64,000 bases of DNA from Achromobacter aloeverae (GCF_004121055.1 NZ_PYAL01000005.1:310001-374000), one strand, 5' to 3'; shown: positions 25,400-34,124, numbered from the stretch's first letter. The notes: generated from the sequence alone by a model not told the origin. Translations and numbers: made by a program.

Positions 25400-25415
25400 T
25401 CGAGGTTGCAACGCT

Positions 25416-25955
25416 ATGAGTCGATTCTTTGGCGAGGTCCGGCAGGCCGGCTACGTCGTGCACGATATCCACAAGGAAATGAAGCATTGGAGCGAAGTGC
25501 TGGGCATAGGCCCCTGGTACTACGCCGATCGCGTGCCGGTGAAGAATTTCCGCTACAAGGGCGAACCGTCGCCCATTGAGGTGTCGGTGGCGCTGGCCAA
25601 TTCGGGACCCTTGCAAATCGAGCTGATCCAGCAGCGCAATGACGCGCCGTCCATGTACAAGGCATTCCTCGACGCCGGCCGCACGGGCTTGCAGCATCTG
25701 GCCTACTGGACCGAGAACTTCGACGAGGACCTGGCGCGGCTGCGGGCGCGCGGCCTGGAGGTCGGCATGAGCGGCGAAGTGGGCGAGCGTGGCCGCTACG
25801 TCTATTACGAGACCGAGACCCATCCCGGCACCGTCATCGAACTTTCCGAGGTGGCCGGTCCCAAGGGCAAGTTGTTCAAGCTGATCCGCGAGGCCTCGAT
25901 AGGCTGGGACGGCAAGGATCCGGTGCGTCCCTTTCCCGATCTTTCCACGCTTTAG
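25416..25955 (+). CDS. VOC/glyoxalase family protein in the RuBisCO-like cluster
   Basis: A 179-residue protein of the vicinal-oxygen-chelate superfamily: two beta-alpha-beta-beta-beta units are visible, starting VRQAGYVVHDIHKEMKHWSEVLGIGPW and TGLQHLAYWTENFDEDLARL (given here as motifs HxxHDIHKEM and GLQHLAYW). Candidate metal ligands are His (HDI), Glu in IELIQ, His in LQHLAYW and Glu in VIELSE. Such proteins are epimerases, isomerases, lyases or dioxygenases using a divalent metal. Its place between the permease and the RuBisCO-like protein suggests it epimerises or isomerises the imported substrate or a pathway intermediate. GAGG precedes ATG 25416. Confidence 0.88.
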   Translation: MSRFFGEVRQAGYVVHDIHKEMKHWSEVLGIGPWYYADRVPVKNFRYKGEPSPIEVSVALANSGPLQIELIQQRNDAPSMYKAFLDAGRTGLQHLAYWTENFDEDLARLRARGLEVGMSGEVGERGRYVYYETETHPGTVIELSEVAGPKGKLFKLIREASIGWDGKDPVRPFPDLSTL

Positions 25956-25990
25956 CCTGCTTGCAGGCATCCGCTCGTACAGGCCACGCC

Positions 25991-27256
25991 ATGAATGATG
26001 TCCCGCGCGCCGATTTCCGCGCCACCTACCTGATCGAAACCCCTTTCCCGCTGGAGCAGGCGGCAGAGGTGCTGGCTGGCGAACAGTCCAGCGGCACCTT
26101 CGTGCGCGTGGCCGGCGAGACCGACGACCTGCGGGCGCGTTCGCGCGCCGTGGTCGAGTCCATCGAGCAGGTCGGCGAGTCCGCCGTGCCCAGCCTGCCC
26201 AATGCCTACCTGGAACGTCGCGGCGTGGGCGGACCCTACCGGCAGGCTCGCATCGTCGTTTCCTTTCCGATCGACAACGTCGGCGCCAATCTGCCGACGC
26301 TGGCGGCCACCGTCGGCGGCAATATCTATGACCTGGGCGAGATGACCGGCGTCAAGCTGCTGTCGCTGGACCTGCCCGCCGACTACGTGCGGCGGTTCGA
26401 TGCGCCGCGCCACGGCGTGGCGGGCACCCGCGCCTTGACGGGACGCGCAGCCGGGCCCATCCTGGGCACCATCATCAAGCCCAACGTCGGCATGTCGCCG
26501 GCCGCCACCGCCCGTACGGTGGCGGGCCTGTGCGCGGCGGGGGTGGACTTCATCAAGGACGACGAAGTGATGGCCAACCCTCCGCATTCGCCGCTGGCCC
26601 AACGGGTGGATGAAGTCATGCGCGTCATCAACGACCATGCCCAGCGCACCGGTCGCAAGGTGATGTATGCCTTCAATATCTCCGACGACCTGGACGCCAT
26701 GCGCCGCCACGCCGACCTGGTGGCCGCGGCGGGCGGGACCTGCGTCATGGCCAGCCTGAACTGGTGCGGCTTCTCCGCGATCCAGGCCTTGCGGCGCGGT
26801 ACGCCGCTGGCCCTGCATGGACATCGGAACGGCATGGCCATGATGTCCCGGCATCCCGCGCTGGGCATGGATTTCCAGGCCTACCAGGCGCTGTGGCGGC
26901 TGGCCGGCGTGGACCAGCTGCACGTCAACGGCCTGGGCGGCAAGTTCTATGAAAGCGACGACAGCGTCGTGGCGTCGGCGCGCGCCTGTCTCGCCCCCAT
27001 GGCCGGCGGCGATGCCGTGATGCCGGTGTTTTCCTCGGGCCAATGGGCAGGCACCGTGCCGGCGACGTTCGCGGCGCTGGGCGGTCAGGACCTGATCTTC
27101 CTGTCCGGCGGCGGCATCCTCGGCCATCCGGACGGCCCGGCGGCGGGCGTGCAAAGCATCCGCGATGCCTGGGAGGCCGCCGAGGCCGGCATCGCGCTGC
27201 CTGAATTCGCGCGCCAGCGGCCGGCGCTGGCGCAGGCGCTGGCTTTCTATGGGTAG
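25991..27256 (+). CDS. RuBisCO-like protein (form IV), probably acting on a phosphorylated 3-oxo sugar acid
   Basis: The 421-residue protein has the RuBisCO large-chain fold and keeps nearly all active-site residues: Asn111 (GGNIYDLGE), Lys163 (TIIKP), carbamate-type Lys189 with Asp191 and Glu192 (FIKDDEVM), His278-Arg279 (LHGHRNG), Lys318 in loop 6 (NGLGGKFYE), Ser349-Gly350 and Gly373-Gly375 of the phosphate loops. The position of RuBisCO Lys177 is Asn165. This pattern fits form IV proteins that catalyse enolisation or decarboxylation, not CO2 fixation. The kinase gene overlaps its end by eight bases, matching the pairing seen for 3-oxo-isoapionate 4-phosphate decarboxylases. The ribosome-binding site is weak. 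Confidence 0.93.
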   Translation: MNDVPRADFRATYLIETPFPLEQAAEVLAGEQSSGTFVRVAGETDDLRARSRAVVESIEQVGESAVPSLPNAYLERRGVGGPYRQARIVVSFPIDNVGANLPTLAATVGGNIYDLGEMTGVKLLSLDLPADYVRRFDAPRHGVAGTRALTGRAAGPILGTIIKPNVGMSPAATARTVAGLCAAGVDFIKDDEVMANPPHSPLAQRVDEVMRVINDHAQRTGRKVMYAFNISDDLDAMRRHADLVAAAGGTCVMASLNWCGFSAIQALRRGTPLALHGHRNGMAMMSRHPALGMDFQAYQALWRLAGVDQLHVNGLGGKFYESDDSVVASARACLAPMAGGDAVMPVFSSGQWAGTVPATFAALGGQDLIFLSGGGILGHPDGPAAGVQSIRDAWEAAEAGIALPEFARQRPALAQALAFYG

Positions 27257-28691
27257 CGGGGCCGGCGCCACGGCAAGCGGGGCGCTGGCGCACGCGCGGC
27301 CCCGGGTGGCCTTCTATGGCGACGACTTCACCGGCTCCACCGACACGCTGGCCGCGGCGGTGACGGGCGGATGGCGCGCCGCGCTGTTCATGGACGTGCC
27401 CAGCGCCGAGGACCTGCGCCGTCACGGCGCGCTGGACTGCATAGGCGTGGCGGGCAGCGCGCGATCCCTGTCGCCGGCCGCGATGGACCGCGTGCTACCG
27501 CGTATTTTCTCCGGCCTGGCGGCGACCGGCGCGGCAGTGCTGCATTACAAGACCTGCTCCACCTTCGACAGCGCGCCGCACGTCGGCAGCATCGGCCATG
27601 CGGCCATGCTGGCGCGCGCGGCGTTGCGGCGGACGGCCGATGCGCCGCCCGCCCCAGCGTATATCGTCGGTGGCCAGCCCAATCTTGGACGGTACTGCGC
27701 CTACGCGAACCTGTACGCGCGCGCCGGCCAGGATGGCGGCATCCATCGCATCGATCGCCATCCCACCATGCGCCATCATCCCGTCACGCCCATGGACGAG
27801 GCGGACTTGCGCGTGCACCTGGGCAGGCAGGGGCTGCGGCCGTGGTCCTTCGACGCGGAAATGCTGGAACTACCGGAGGCCGAACAGGATGTTCGCCTGG
27901 ACGCCATGCTGCGCGAGGGCGCCGACGCCGTGCTGTTCGATGTGACGCGGCCCGCGCATCTGGCGGCGATAGGCCGCCTGCTATGGGCACGCTGTCCGGG
28001 CGACGGGCCCTTGCTGGCGCTGGGGCCGACCGGCGTGGTGCAGGCCTTGCTCGCGGGGACCGGCGCTGGATCTCCCGCATCCATGGCGGCAGGCGGCGCG
28101 GACAAGGCGCAGGCGGCCAGCGGTCCCACCGCCGCGTCGGGGGGCCGCGTGTCTCCGGCTGCCGTGGCGCAGACCTTTATCGTGGCGGGCAGCCGCTCGC
28201 CCGTGACCGCGGCGCAGATCGACCGGTCCGTGCAGGACGGCTTCGTGTCCGTCGAGGCCGATCCGGCGGCGCTGGCCCGCCATGGGGAAGGCCATGACGA
28301 GAGCGTCGTCGCGGACCTGGTCGCGCGGATCGTCGACGCGCTGCGCACGGGCCGCAGCGTGGTTGCGCACACGACCTTCGCCGACGCCGGCGCGGCCCTG
28401 CGTCCGGGCTACACGCAGGCGCTGGCGGTGGGGAGCGGACGCCTGATGCGGGACGTGCTGGCCCGCCATCCCCTGCGGCGCGTGGGGTTCGCGGGCGGCG
28501 ACACGTCCAGCCTGGCCGTGCAGTCTTGGGGAATCGCCGCGCTGACGCTGGCCTATGTCCTGGCGCCCGGCGTGGCGGTGTGCCGTATCGACGCCCCGGG
28601 CCAGGACCTGGATGGCGTCGAGCTGATGCTCAAGGGCGGCCAGATGGGGCCGCCGGCGCTGTTCAGCGACTTGCTGGCCGGCAGCGCCTGA
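27249..28691 (+). CDS. Four-carbon acid sugar kinase family protein (DUF1537)
   Basis: The 480-residue protein matches the DUF1537 family of sugar-acid kinases. The N-terminal substrate domain has VAFYGDDFTGSTDTLAAAV (near residues 19-37) with the conserved Asp pair. The C-terminal nucleotide domain has TFIVAGSRSPVTAAQI, GGDTSSLAVQSWGI and VELMLKGGQMGPPALFSDLL. Known members phosphorylate threonate, erythronate, 3-oxo-tetronates or 3-oxo-isoapionate. ATG 27249 overlaps the RuBisCO-like gene by eight bases. Between the domains, about residues 272-300, is an Ala/Gly-rich insertion of low complexity. A role phosphorylating the intermediate used by the RuBisCO-like protein is the best inference. 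Confidence 0.92.
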   Translation: MGSGAGATASGALAHARPRVAFYGDDFTGSTDTLAAAVTGGWRAALFMDVPSAEDLRRHGALDCIGVAGSARSLSPAAMDRVLPRIFSGLAATGAAVLHYKTCSTFDSAPHVGSIGHAAMLARAALRRTADAPPAPAYIVGGQPNLGRYCAYANLYARAGQDGGIHRIDRHPTMRHHPVTPMDEADLRVHLGRQGLRPWSFDAEMLELPEAEQDVRLDAMLREGADAVLFDVTRPAHLAAIGRLLWARCPGDGPLLALGPTGVVQALLAGTGAGSPASMAAGGADKAQAASGPTAASGGRVSPAAVAQTFIVAGSRSPVTAAQIDRSVQDGFVSVEADPAALARHGEGHDESVVADLVARIVDALRTGRSVVAHTTFADAGAALRPGYTQALAVGSGRLMRDVLARHPLRRVGFAGGDTSSLAVQSWGIAALTLAYVLAPGVAVCRIDAPGQDLDGVELMLKGGQMGPPALFSDLLAGSA

Positions 28692-28709
28692 GCGTCGCCA
28701 GCCAGCCGC

Positions 28710-29954
28710 TCATGCCGCCAACGCGATCGAGACGGGCTCGTTGGCTTCGCAGGCCCGCAAGGCGCGGCGCAGGCGCACGATGCCTTCGGTGATCTGCGCT
28801 TCGTTCATGGTGGCGAAGGAAAGGCGCATGGCTTGCGCGTCGGCCTGCGCCGGGTCGCTATAGAACGCATTGCCCGGCACATAGACGATCTCGTGCTCGA
28901 TGGCATGGGGCAGCAGGCGGGTGCTGTCGATGGCCCCGGTCAGCCGGGCCCAGCAGAACATGCCGCCCTGCGGTTGCAGGAAGGTGATTTCGTCGCCCAT
29001 GTGGGTGCGCAGGGCATCGCCCAGGGCGGCGCAGCGCGCGCCGTAGGCCGCGCGGATGCGCGGCACGTGCTGGTCGTAGTGGCCGTCGGCCAGGTATTGC
29101 GCGACGATTTCCTGGATCCAGGCCGAGCAGGCCATATCGTCGGCGGCCTTGGCGCCCGTACAGCGACGGCGCACCTCGGCCGGGGCGATCATCCAGCCGA
29201 TGCGCAGGCCCGGCGCCATGGTCTTGGACATGCTGGAGATATAGGCGGTCCACTGGCGGGCCTCGCCCGTGGCCAGGGCGATGATGGGCGGCACGGCCGC
29301 GCCGGAGAAACGCAGCTCGCCGTAGGGATCGTCCTCCACCAGCAGGAAACGGTGTTCGACGGCCACTTCGAGCAGGCGCAGGCGTTTTTCGCGCGTGAGC
29401 GTGGCGCCGCAGGGGTTGGAGAAGGTGGCGACCACGCTGACCAGCTTGGGCTTGTGGATGGCCGCCATGCGCGCCAGCGCCTCGACGTCCACGCCTTCCG
29501 GGCCGGACGGCACGGTGAGCACCGTGGCGCCCGTGTGGCGCATGGTCTGGGCCGAGTTGGGAAAGCCCGGGCTTTCGACGAAAGCCACGTCGCCCGGTTG
29601 CAGCATGACGCGGGATAGCAGCGCCAGTGCCTGTTGCGAGCCGCCGGTCACGGCCAGCTCGGTGTCCGGGTCACAGGAAATGCCGCGCTGCGCCGACAGC
29701 CTGGCCAGCGCGTGCCGCAGGCTGGCCTGGCCCTCGATGTTCGAATATTGCAGGCAATCGACCAGCCGGGTGCCCACGTTCGCGGCGGCGGCATTCAGTC
29801 CGGCGACGTCGAACAATTCCTGGGCGGGGTAGCCGCCCGCCATCGAGATCGTGCCGGGACGGTTGGCGTAGGGCGCGAGACGGCGGATGGGCGAGGTGGG
29901 CGGGTGCGTGAAGGGTGCCGCGAACGCATATTCGGGCACGGTAGAGGACGGCAT
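28710..29954 (-). CDS. PLP-dependent aminotransferase, class I/II (2-aminoadipate or aromatic type)
   Basis: The 414-residue fold type I aminotransferase has SMAGGYPAQELFD near the N-terminus, YSNIEGQASLRHALA, VTGGSQQALALLSRV, VATFSNPCGATLT, VEDDPYGELRF, the PLP lysine in SSMSKTMAPGLRIGW, and a C-terminal MRLSFATMNE motif with the substrate Arg. This is the LysN/KAT-II-like group, which transfers amino groups of 2-aminoadipate, kynurenine or aromatic and branched amino acids. The start is unsure: ATG 29954 gives a normal N-terminus, but the frame is open upstream to 30077 with an Arg-rich, unlikely extension. It is convergent with the kinase gene and divergent from yggS. Confidence 0.9.
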   Translation of the reverse strand: MPSSTVPEYAFAAPFTHPPTSPIRRLAPYANRPGTISMAGGYPAQELFDVAGLNAAAANVGTRLVDCLQYSNIEGQASLRHALARLSAQRGISCDPDTELAVTGGSQQALALLSRVMLQPGDVAFVESPGFPNSAQTMRHTGATVLTVPSGPEGVDVEALARMAAIHKPKLVSVVATFSNPCGATLTREKRLRLLEVAVEHRFLLVEDDPYGELRFSGAAVPPIIALATGEARQWTAYISSMSKTMAPGLRIGWMIAPAEVRRRCTGAKAADDMACSAWIQEIVAQYLADGHYDQHVPRIRAAYGARCAALGDALRTHMGDEITFLQPQGGMFCWARLTGAIDSTRLLPHAIEHEIVYVPGNAFYSDPAQADAQAMRLSFATMNEAQITEGIVRLRRALRACEANEPVSIALAA

Positions 29955-30208
29955 GGTGGTCGCTGGGGAAGAGACGATGATCCGCCGGGGGCGGGCCGGA
30001 CTGCGTACGACATCCCGGCGTGGCGTGCGGCGCGCGTGTCGCCGGCGGACCGGCCCCACGACCACCGCGGTAAACATGGCTTACCGGGCGTGAACGATTC
30101 TAAACTAGAAGCCCCTCGTGGTTCCGTTGTGGGAGCCCGTGGATGCCGGCATGGGCCGAGCCTGTTCCCGCTACGTTGTTTTTCGTCCATTTCATCTCTC
30201 TGGTCACC

Positions 30209-30967
30209 GTGTCCGACTCCGACTACGCTTTTGCCGCCCGCTTCGCCACCCGCCTCGCCGCCATCCAGGCGCGCATCGATACCGCTTGCCGCCGCGTGGG
30301 GCGCGATCCCGCCGGCGTGGCGCTGTTGCCGGTCAGCAAGACTTTTGGCGTCGATTTGATTCGCGCCGCCGCGTCATGCGGACTGCGCCGCTTTGGCGAG
30401 AACCGGATGCAGGAGGTCCGGGAAAAAGCCCCGCTCCTGGCCGACTGCGCGATCGATTGGGTGGTGATCGGCCATTTGCAGACCAACAAGGCCAAGGATG
30501 CCGCCGCACTGGCCGCCGAAGTGCAATCGCTGGACCGCCTGGACCTGGCGCAGGCCCTCGATCGCCGGTTGCGCCCGGCAGGCCGCGTGCTGGACGTGCT
30601 GGTCCAGGTCAAGACCTCGGACGAACCTTCCAAGTTCGGGCTGGACGGCGATGACTTGCCGGCCTTCCTGCGCGCGCTGGCGGCGGACCATCCCAGCCTG
30701 CGGGTGCGCGGCCTGATGACGCTGGCGGTGAACAGCGATGACGAGCAGGCGGTGCGCGCATGTTTCCGCCGCCTGCGCGAGCTGCGCGACGCCGCGCGCG
30801 CTGGCGGCCTGGTGGCCGCCGCCTGGCGCACCGAGGGCGACCAGGGCGGCCTGGACCGGCTGTCCATGGGCATGAGCGGCGATTTCGAACTCGCCATCGA
30901 GGAAGGCTCCACCGAAGTCCGCATCGGCAGCGCGCTCTTCGGCGCGCGCGACTATCCGGCGGCTTGA
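30209..30967 (+). CDS. yggS: YggS family PLP homeostasis protein
   Basis: The 252-residue PLP-binding protein (PLPBP/YggS) is a TIM-barrel without a clear enzyme activity that keeps PLP balance and affects amino-acid pools. The PLP lysine lies in LLPVSKTFGVD. FGENRMQEVREKAPLL, WVVIGHLQTNKAKD, VQVKTSDEPSKFGL, RGLMTLAV, LSMGMSGDFELAIEEGSTEVRIGSALFG are all family hallmarks. GTG 30209 gives a normal length; an in-frame ATG at 30143 would add 22 hydrophobic residues not typical of the family, and neither has a strong ribosome-binding site. Confidence 0.94.
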   Translation: MSDSDYAFAARFATRLAAIQARIDTACRRVGRDPAGVALLPVSKTFGVDLIRAAASCGLRRFGENRMQEVREKAPLLADCAIDWVVIGHLQTNKAKDAAALAAEVQSLDRLDLAQALDRRLRPAGRVLDVLVQVKTSDEPSKFGLDGDDLPAFLRALAADHPSLRVRGLMTLAVNSDDEQAVRACFRRLRELRDAARAGGLVAAAWRTEGDQGGLDRLSMGMSGDFELAIEEGSTEVRIGSALFGARDYPAA

Positions 30968-30994
30968 CGCCGCCCGCGCTCAACGCATGAAAGT

Positions 30995-31012
30995 CTCGGG
31001 GTTCCCCCCGAG
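30995..31012. other. G/C stem-loop after yggS
   Basis: CTCGGGG (30995-31001) pairs with CCCCGAG (31006-31012) around TTCC. No T-run follows. It lies 28 bases past the yggS stop and may mark the transcript end. Confidence 0.4.
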
Positions 31013-31139
31013 GCTGCCGGTTGACCGGAACGAGGGGCGTGGGGACATAATGGCGGCAGGGTAGCCGCCGCAGGCATTGCAGGCGTTACAGGCGACTGGG
31101 TGGACGGCGGGCCCGCCATAACGACATCAGGAGACAGCC

Positions 31140-32105
31140 ATGCCTTTCACGATCCGGCGCCTGCTGGCGCTGGCCTTGACCTGCCTCGCCGCCAACGCGT
31201 CCGCCCAGAACTGGCCGACCCAGCCCCTGCGCTGGATCGTGCCCTATCCCGCCGGCGGCGGCTCGGACGTGGTGGCCCGCGCGGTGGCCGCCGGGCTGGA
31301 GCAGCCGCTGGGCCAGACCATCGTGGTCGAGAACCGGCCCGGGGCGGCCACCATCATCGGCGCGACCGCCGTGGCGCAGGCCGATCCCAATGGCTACATG
31401 ATAGGTACCGCCGATTCCGGCACCCTGGCCTACAACCCCGCGCTGTATGCCAAGCTGTCCTACGATCCGCAACGTTTCACCTATATCGGCGGACTGGCCC
31501 AGCTGCCGCTGCTGCTGGCGGTCAATGCGAAGTCTCCGTTTCATTCCGTCGCCGACGTCATCGCCGCCGCCCGGCGCGAGCCGGGCAAGCTGACCGCCGC
31601 GTCGGCGGGCGCGGGGTCGCCCCATCACCTGGCCTTGGAACTGTTCAAGCAGCGCGCAGGCGTCAATGTGCTGCACGTGCCCTACAAAGGCGCGGCGCCC
31701 GCCATCCAGGACCTGCTGGGCGGCCAGGTCGACATGATGTTCATCGATCTCGCCGCCGGCCTGCCCAACGTCAAGGCCGGCAAGCTGCGCGTGCTGGCGA
31801 CGGCCACGCCACAGCGCCTGCCCATCCTGCCCGATGCGCCCACCATGGCGGAGCAGGGCGTCGGCGATTTCACCGCCTATGCCTGGCAAGGCGTGGTCGG
31901 GCCCGCCGGCCTTCCGGACGCGGTGACGAAGAAGCTGGGCGCGGAATTGGCGCGTACCCTGGCGACGCCCGCCGTGGCGGACAAGCTGCGCGACATGGGC
32001 GTGATACCCATGCCGATGTCGGGCGCGGACTTTCGGGCCTACGCGGACCAGGAGCGCGCGCGCTGGTCCGAAGTGATACGCAAGGCCGGCATCCGGCTGG
32101 ATTGA
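31140..32105 (+). CDS. Bug/TctC-family tripartite tricarboxylate transporter substrate-binding protein
   Basis: A 321-residue periplasmic receptor with a Sec signal peptide (RRLLALALTCLAANASAQ, cleavage about residue 22). The mature part starts NWPTQPLRWIVPYPAGGGSDVVAR and has GQTIVVENRPGAATIIG and HVPYKGAAPAIQDLLGGQVDMMF (quoted as motifs PYPAGGGSD, VENRPGAA and YKGAAPA), the signature of the Bug family that is hugely expanded in Bordetella. These proteins bind carboxylates such as glutamate, aspartate, citrate or nicotinate. No TctA/TctB genes are near, so it is an orphan receptor. AGGAGA stands in front of ATG 31140. Confidence 0.94.
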   Translation: MPFTIRRLLALALTCLAANASAQNWPTQPLRWIVPYPAGGGSDVVARAVAAGLEQPLGQTIVVENRPGAATIIGATAVAQADPNGYMIGTADSGTLAYNPALYAKLSYDPQRFTYIGGLAQLPLLLAVNAKSPFHSVADVIAAARREPGKLTAASAGAGSPHHLALELFKQRAGVNVLHVPYKGAAPAIQDLLGGQVDMMFIDLAAGLPNVKAGKLRVLATATPQRLPILPDAPTMAEQGVGDFTAYAWQGVVGPAGLPDAVTKKLGAELARTLATPAVADKLRDMGVIPMPMSGADFRAYADQERARWSEVIRKAGIRLD

Positions 32106-32196
32106 CGCGCGGTCCGGCGAGGAACCATTAGGTCAGCGGAGATACGAAAAATCCAACTCCGCTTGTCCCTTGCCTGTCTTCCTGTCGGTGGCCCGC

Positions 32197-32595
32197 ATGA
32201 CCTATCTTGAAACCTTTGCGTCTTTTCTACGATCCCGACTGCTGGTTTTCCTGGGCGTGTCCACGCCCCTGCCGCCGCTCCCGGTCGAAGGGTTGGACCG
32301 GGAGACCGCGGCCACGCTGCGCGACCTGCGCAGGAAATACCGCAGGGATCCCGTCCTGTTCCAACAAGGCCTGGTCCTGCATCGGCAAGGCAGGAGCCGG
32401 GACCAGCTCAACGCCATGTTCGATGCGGTGACGCATTATCACTGGGATATCTGGGCCGGCCCCTGCGACGTGTCCAGTCCGGAGGAAAAACGGATACGCG
32501 AAAAAGTCCTTGTCGCGCTGCTGCTGCGGGACTGCCGGCCAGCCCTGGAACGCTACCCCTCCCTGATGACCTATATCCTCGGCGACGAGGGGTGA
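32197..32595 (+). CDS. Hypothetical protein, 132 residues
   Basis: I do not recognise this protein. It starts MTYLETFASFLRSRLLVFLGV, described as a short amphipathic helix, then a Pro-rich turn (STPLPPLP) and a charged helical segment (ETAATLRDLRRKYRRDP), ending with ALERYPSLMTYILGDEG. There is no signal peptide or clear membrane segment. The frame extends to a TTG at 32170. Third-position GC bias is as in neighbouring genes, which favours real coding. It follows the Bug receptor gene by about 90 bases and is convergent with the copper chaperone gene, 17 bases away. Confidence 0.55.
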   Translation: MTYLETFASFLRSRLLVFLGVSTPLPPLPVEGLDRETAATLRDLRRKYRRDPVLFQQGLVLHRQGRSRDQLNAMFDAVTHYHWDIWAGPCDVSSPEEKRIREKVLVALLLRDCRPALERYPSLMTYILGDEG

Positions 32596-32612
32596 GCGCC
32601 CGCAGGCTGGTC

Positions 32613-33164
32613 TCAGTGCGACGTCTTCGAGTGGTCCATGCCCGACATGCCGCTCATACCGCCCATACCTGTCATCCCGCCCATGTCGTGGCCCATGCCG
32701 CCGCCGTTCGCCGGTTTGTAATTGATGGCCTGGACCTTGAACTTCACGTCGACCGCGCCGGCGTGTTCGAACACCAGCGTGGCCGGGACTTCATCGTTCT
32801 GCTTCAACGGCTGCTTGAGCTTGAGGAACATCAGGTGATAGCCGCCCGGCATGAATTTCACCTCGGCGCCCGGCGCCACCGTCACGGGACCGGTCGGACG
32901 CATGCTGGACACGCCGTTTTCCGTACGCGTCTCGTGCATCTCCACGCTGTCGGCGATGGGCGACTTGACCGACACCAGGCGGTCGGCCTCCTTGCCGTTG
33001 TTCTCGATTTCCATGTAGCCGCCGCCGACGGTCTGGCCCGGCGCCGTGGCGCGCATCCACAGATCGTCGATCTCGATGGCGCCGGCCTTGAAATCGTGCG
33101 CGTGCGCGGCGCCTTGGGCTGCCAGCGCCAGCATGGCGGCCAGGGCGAATTTGCGTAAGGTCAT
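32613..33164 (-). CDS. Periplasmic copper chaperone PCu(A)C with Met/His-rich tail
   Basis: The 183-residue exported protein (signal peptide ending near AAHAHD, residue 22) carries the exact PCu(A)C copper-binding pattern H-x10-M-x21-H-x-M: His77, Met88, His110 and Met112. It should bind Cu(I) in the periplasm and help deliver copper to cytochrome oxidase. The last 30 residues (GGGMGHDMGGMTGMGGM and beyond) are a flexible Met/Gly/His tail like that in other members, which can take up further copper. No Sco or oxidase gene is next to it in this window. Confidence 0.95.
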   Translation of the reverse strand: MTLRKFALAAMLALAAQGAAHAHDFKAGAIEIDDLWMRATAPGQTVGGGYMEIENNGKEADRLVSVKSPIADSVEMHETRTENGVSSMRPTGPVTVAPGAEVKFMPGGYHLMFLKLKQPLKQNDEVPATLVFEHAGAVDVKFKVQAINYKPANGGGMGHDMGGMTGMGGMSGMSGMDHSKTSH

Positions 33165-33218
33165 CGATAAGTCTCCTGATGAGAGGGTGGGCGCCGAACA
33201 GGACTCGGGGCCGAAGGT

Positions 33219-34124
33219 TCAGGCCCGGCTCCGGCGGATCAGCGTGCGGGAGGCGGCGAGCACCGCGTCGGTGAGGGCCGACATGGTGTCAGAGTTTACC
33301 CGCCAATGTTGCCAATACAGCGGCGCGTCCTCGTAGGCGCGGGCACGCAAGGGAACCAGGGTGCCGGCGTCCAGTTCCTGCTGGATCAGGGCCAACGGAT
33401 TCATGGTCCAACCCAGCCCCGCCAGCGACGCGCGGACGAAGGCGCGCGCCGACGGCAGCCACCAGATCGGCGGTTGCCAGGGCGTCTTGCCCATGATCTT
33501 GCGCGCGAAGCGAGCCTGCATCGCGTCCTTGCGGTTGTAGACCAGCACCGGCGCCTGCCCCAGCGATAGTGCATTGACGCCGTTGGCGAAATAGCGCCGA
33601 TGGAATTCAGGACTGCAGGTGGCGACGTAGCGCATGCTGCCCAGGGTATGCAGCCGGCAGCCCTGCACCGGCTCGGACAGCGTGGTGACGGCGCCCAGCA
33701 CGGTCCCGTTGCGCAACAGCGCCGCGGTATGGTCCTGGTCTTCCGCGCGCAGGTCCAGCGTGGCCTGGCTGCCATTGGAAAACCGGATGGCCGCGTCCAT
33801 GAACCAGGTTTCCAGGCTGTCATGGTTCACCGCCACGGGCAGGGTGGCTTGCGGGATCTGGTCGGCCAGGATGCCGAGCCGAGCCAGCGCATCGTGCTCC
33901 AGCAAGGCGGTCTGTTCGGCGTACTGGACCAGGACTTGGCCGTCGGCGGTCGCCACCGCGGGAACCGTACGCTGTACCAGCAGCCGGCCGGTGCGGTCTT
34001 CCAGGGCGCGGATCCGCTGCGAAATGGCCGATGGCGTGACGTTCAGCGCCTGCGCGGCGCGGTCGAAGCTGCCCTCGCGGATGACCGCCGCCAAGGCGCG
34101 CACATGGGAATAGTCGAGGTTCAC
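33219..34124 (-). CDS. LysR family regulator, ArgP/LysG type
   Basis: The 301-residue protein starts MNLDYSHVRALAAVIREGSFDRAAQALNVTPSAISQRI, shown here by the motif SFDRAAQALNVTPSAISQRI, the helix-turn-helix of the ArgP/LysG/IciA subgroup. It pairs with a divergent LysE-type exporter gene, the standard layout in which the regulator senses lysine or arginine and switches on export. The effector domain has SMRYVATCSPEF and WQPPIWWLPSARAFV. The regulator-exporter spacer (203 bases) is AT-rich near the exporter. Confidence 0.92.
   Translation of the reverse strand: MNLDYSHVRALAAVIREGSFDRAAQALNVTPSAISQRIRALEDRTGRLLVQRTVPAVATADGQVLVQYAEQTALLEHDALARLGILADQIPQATLPVAVNHDSLETWFMDAAIRFSNGSQATLDLRAEDQDHTAALLRNGTVLGAVTTLSEPVQGCRLHTLGSMRYVATCSPEFHRRYFANGVNALSLGQAPVLVYNRKDAMQARFARKIMGKTPWQPPIWWLPSARAFVRASLAGLGWTMNPLALIQQELDAGTLVPLRARAYEDAPLYWQHWRVNSDTMSALTDAVLAASRTLIRRSRA

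Noticed and set aside
22409-25411. 1000-codon minus-strand frame opposite the TRAP genes
   Set aside because: Composition is His, Gln and Arg rich with no motif, a shadow of the TRAP receptor and permease genes.
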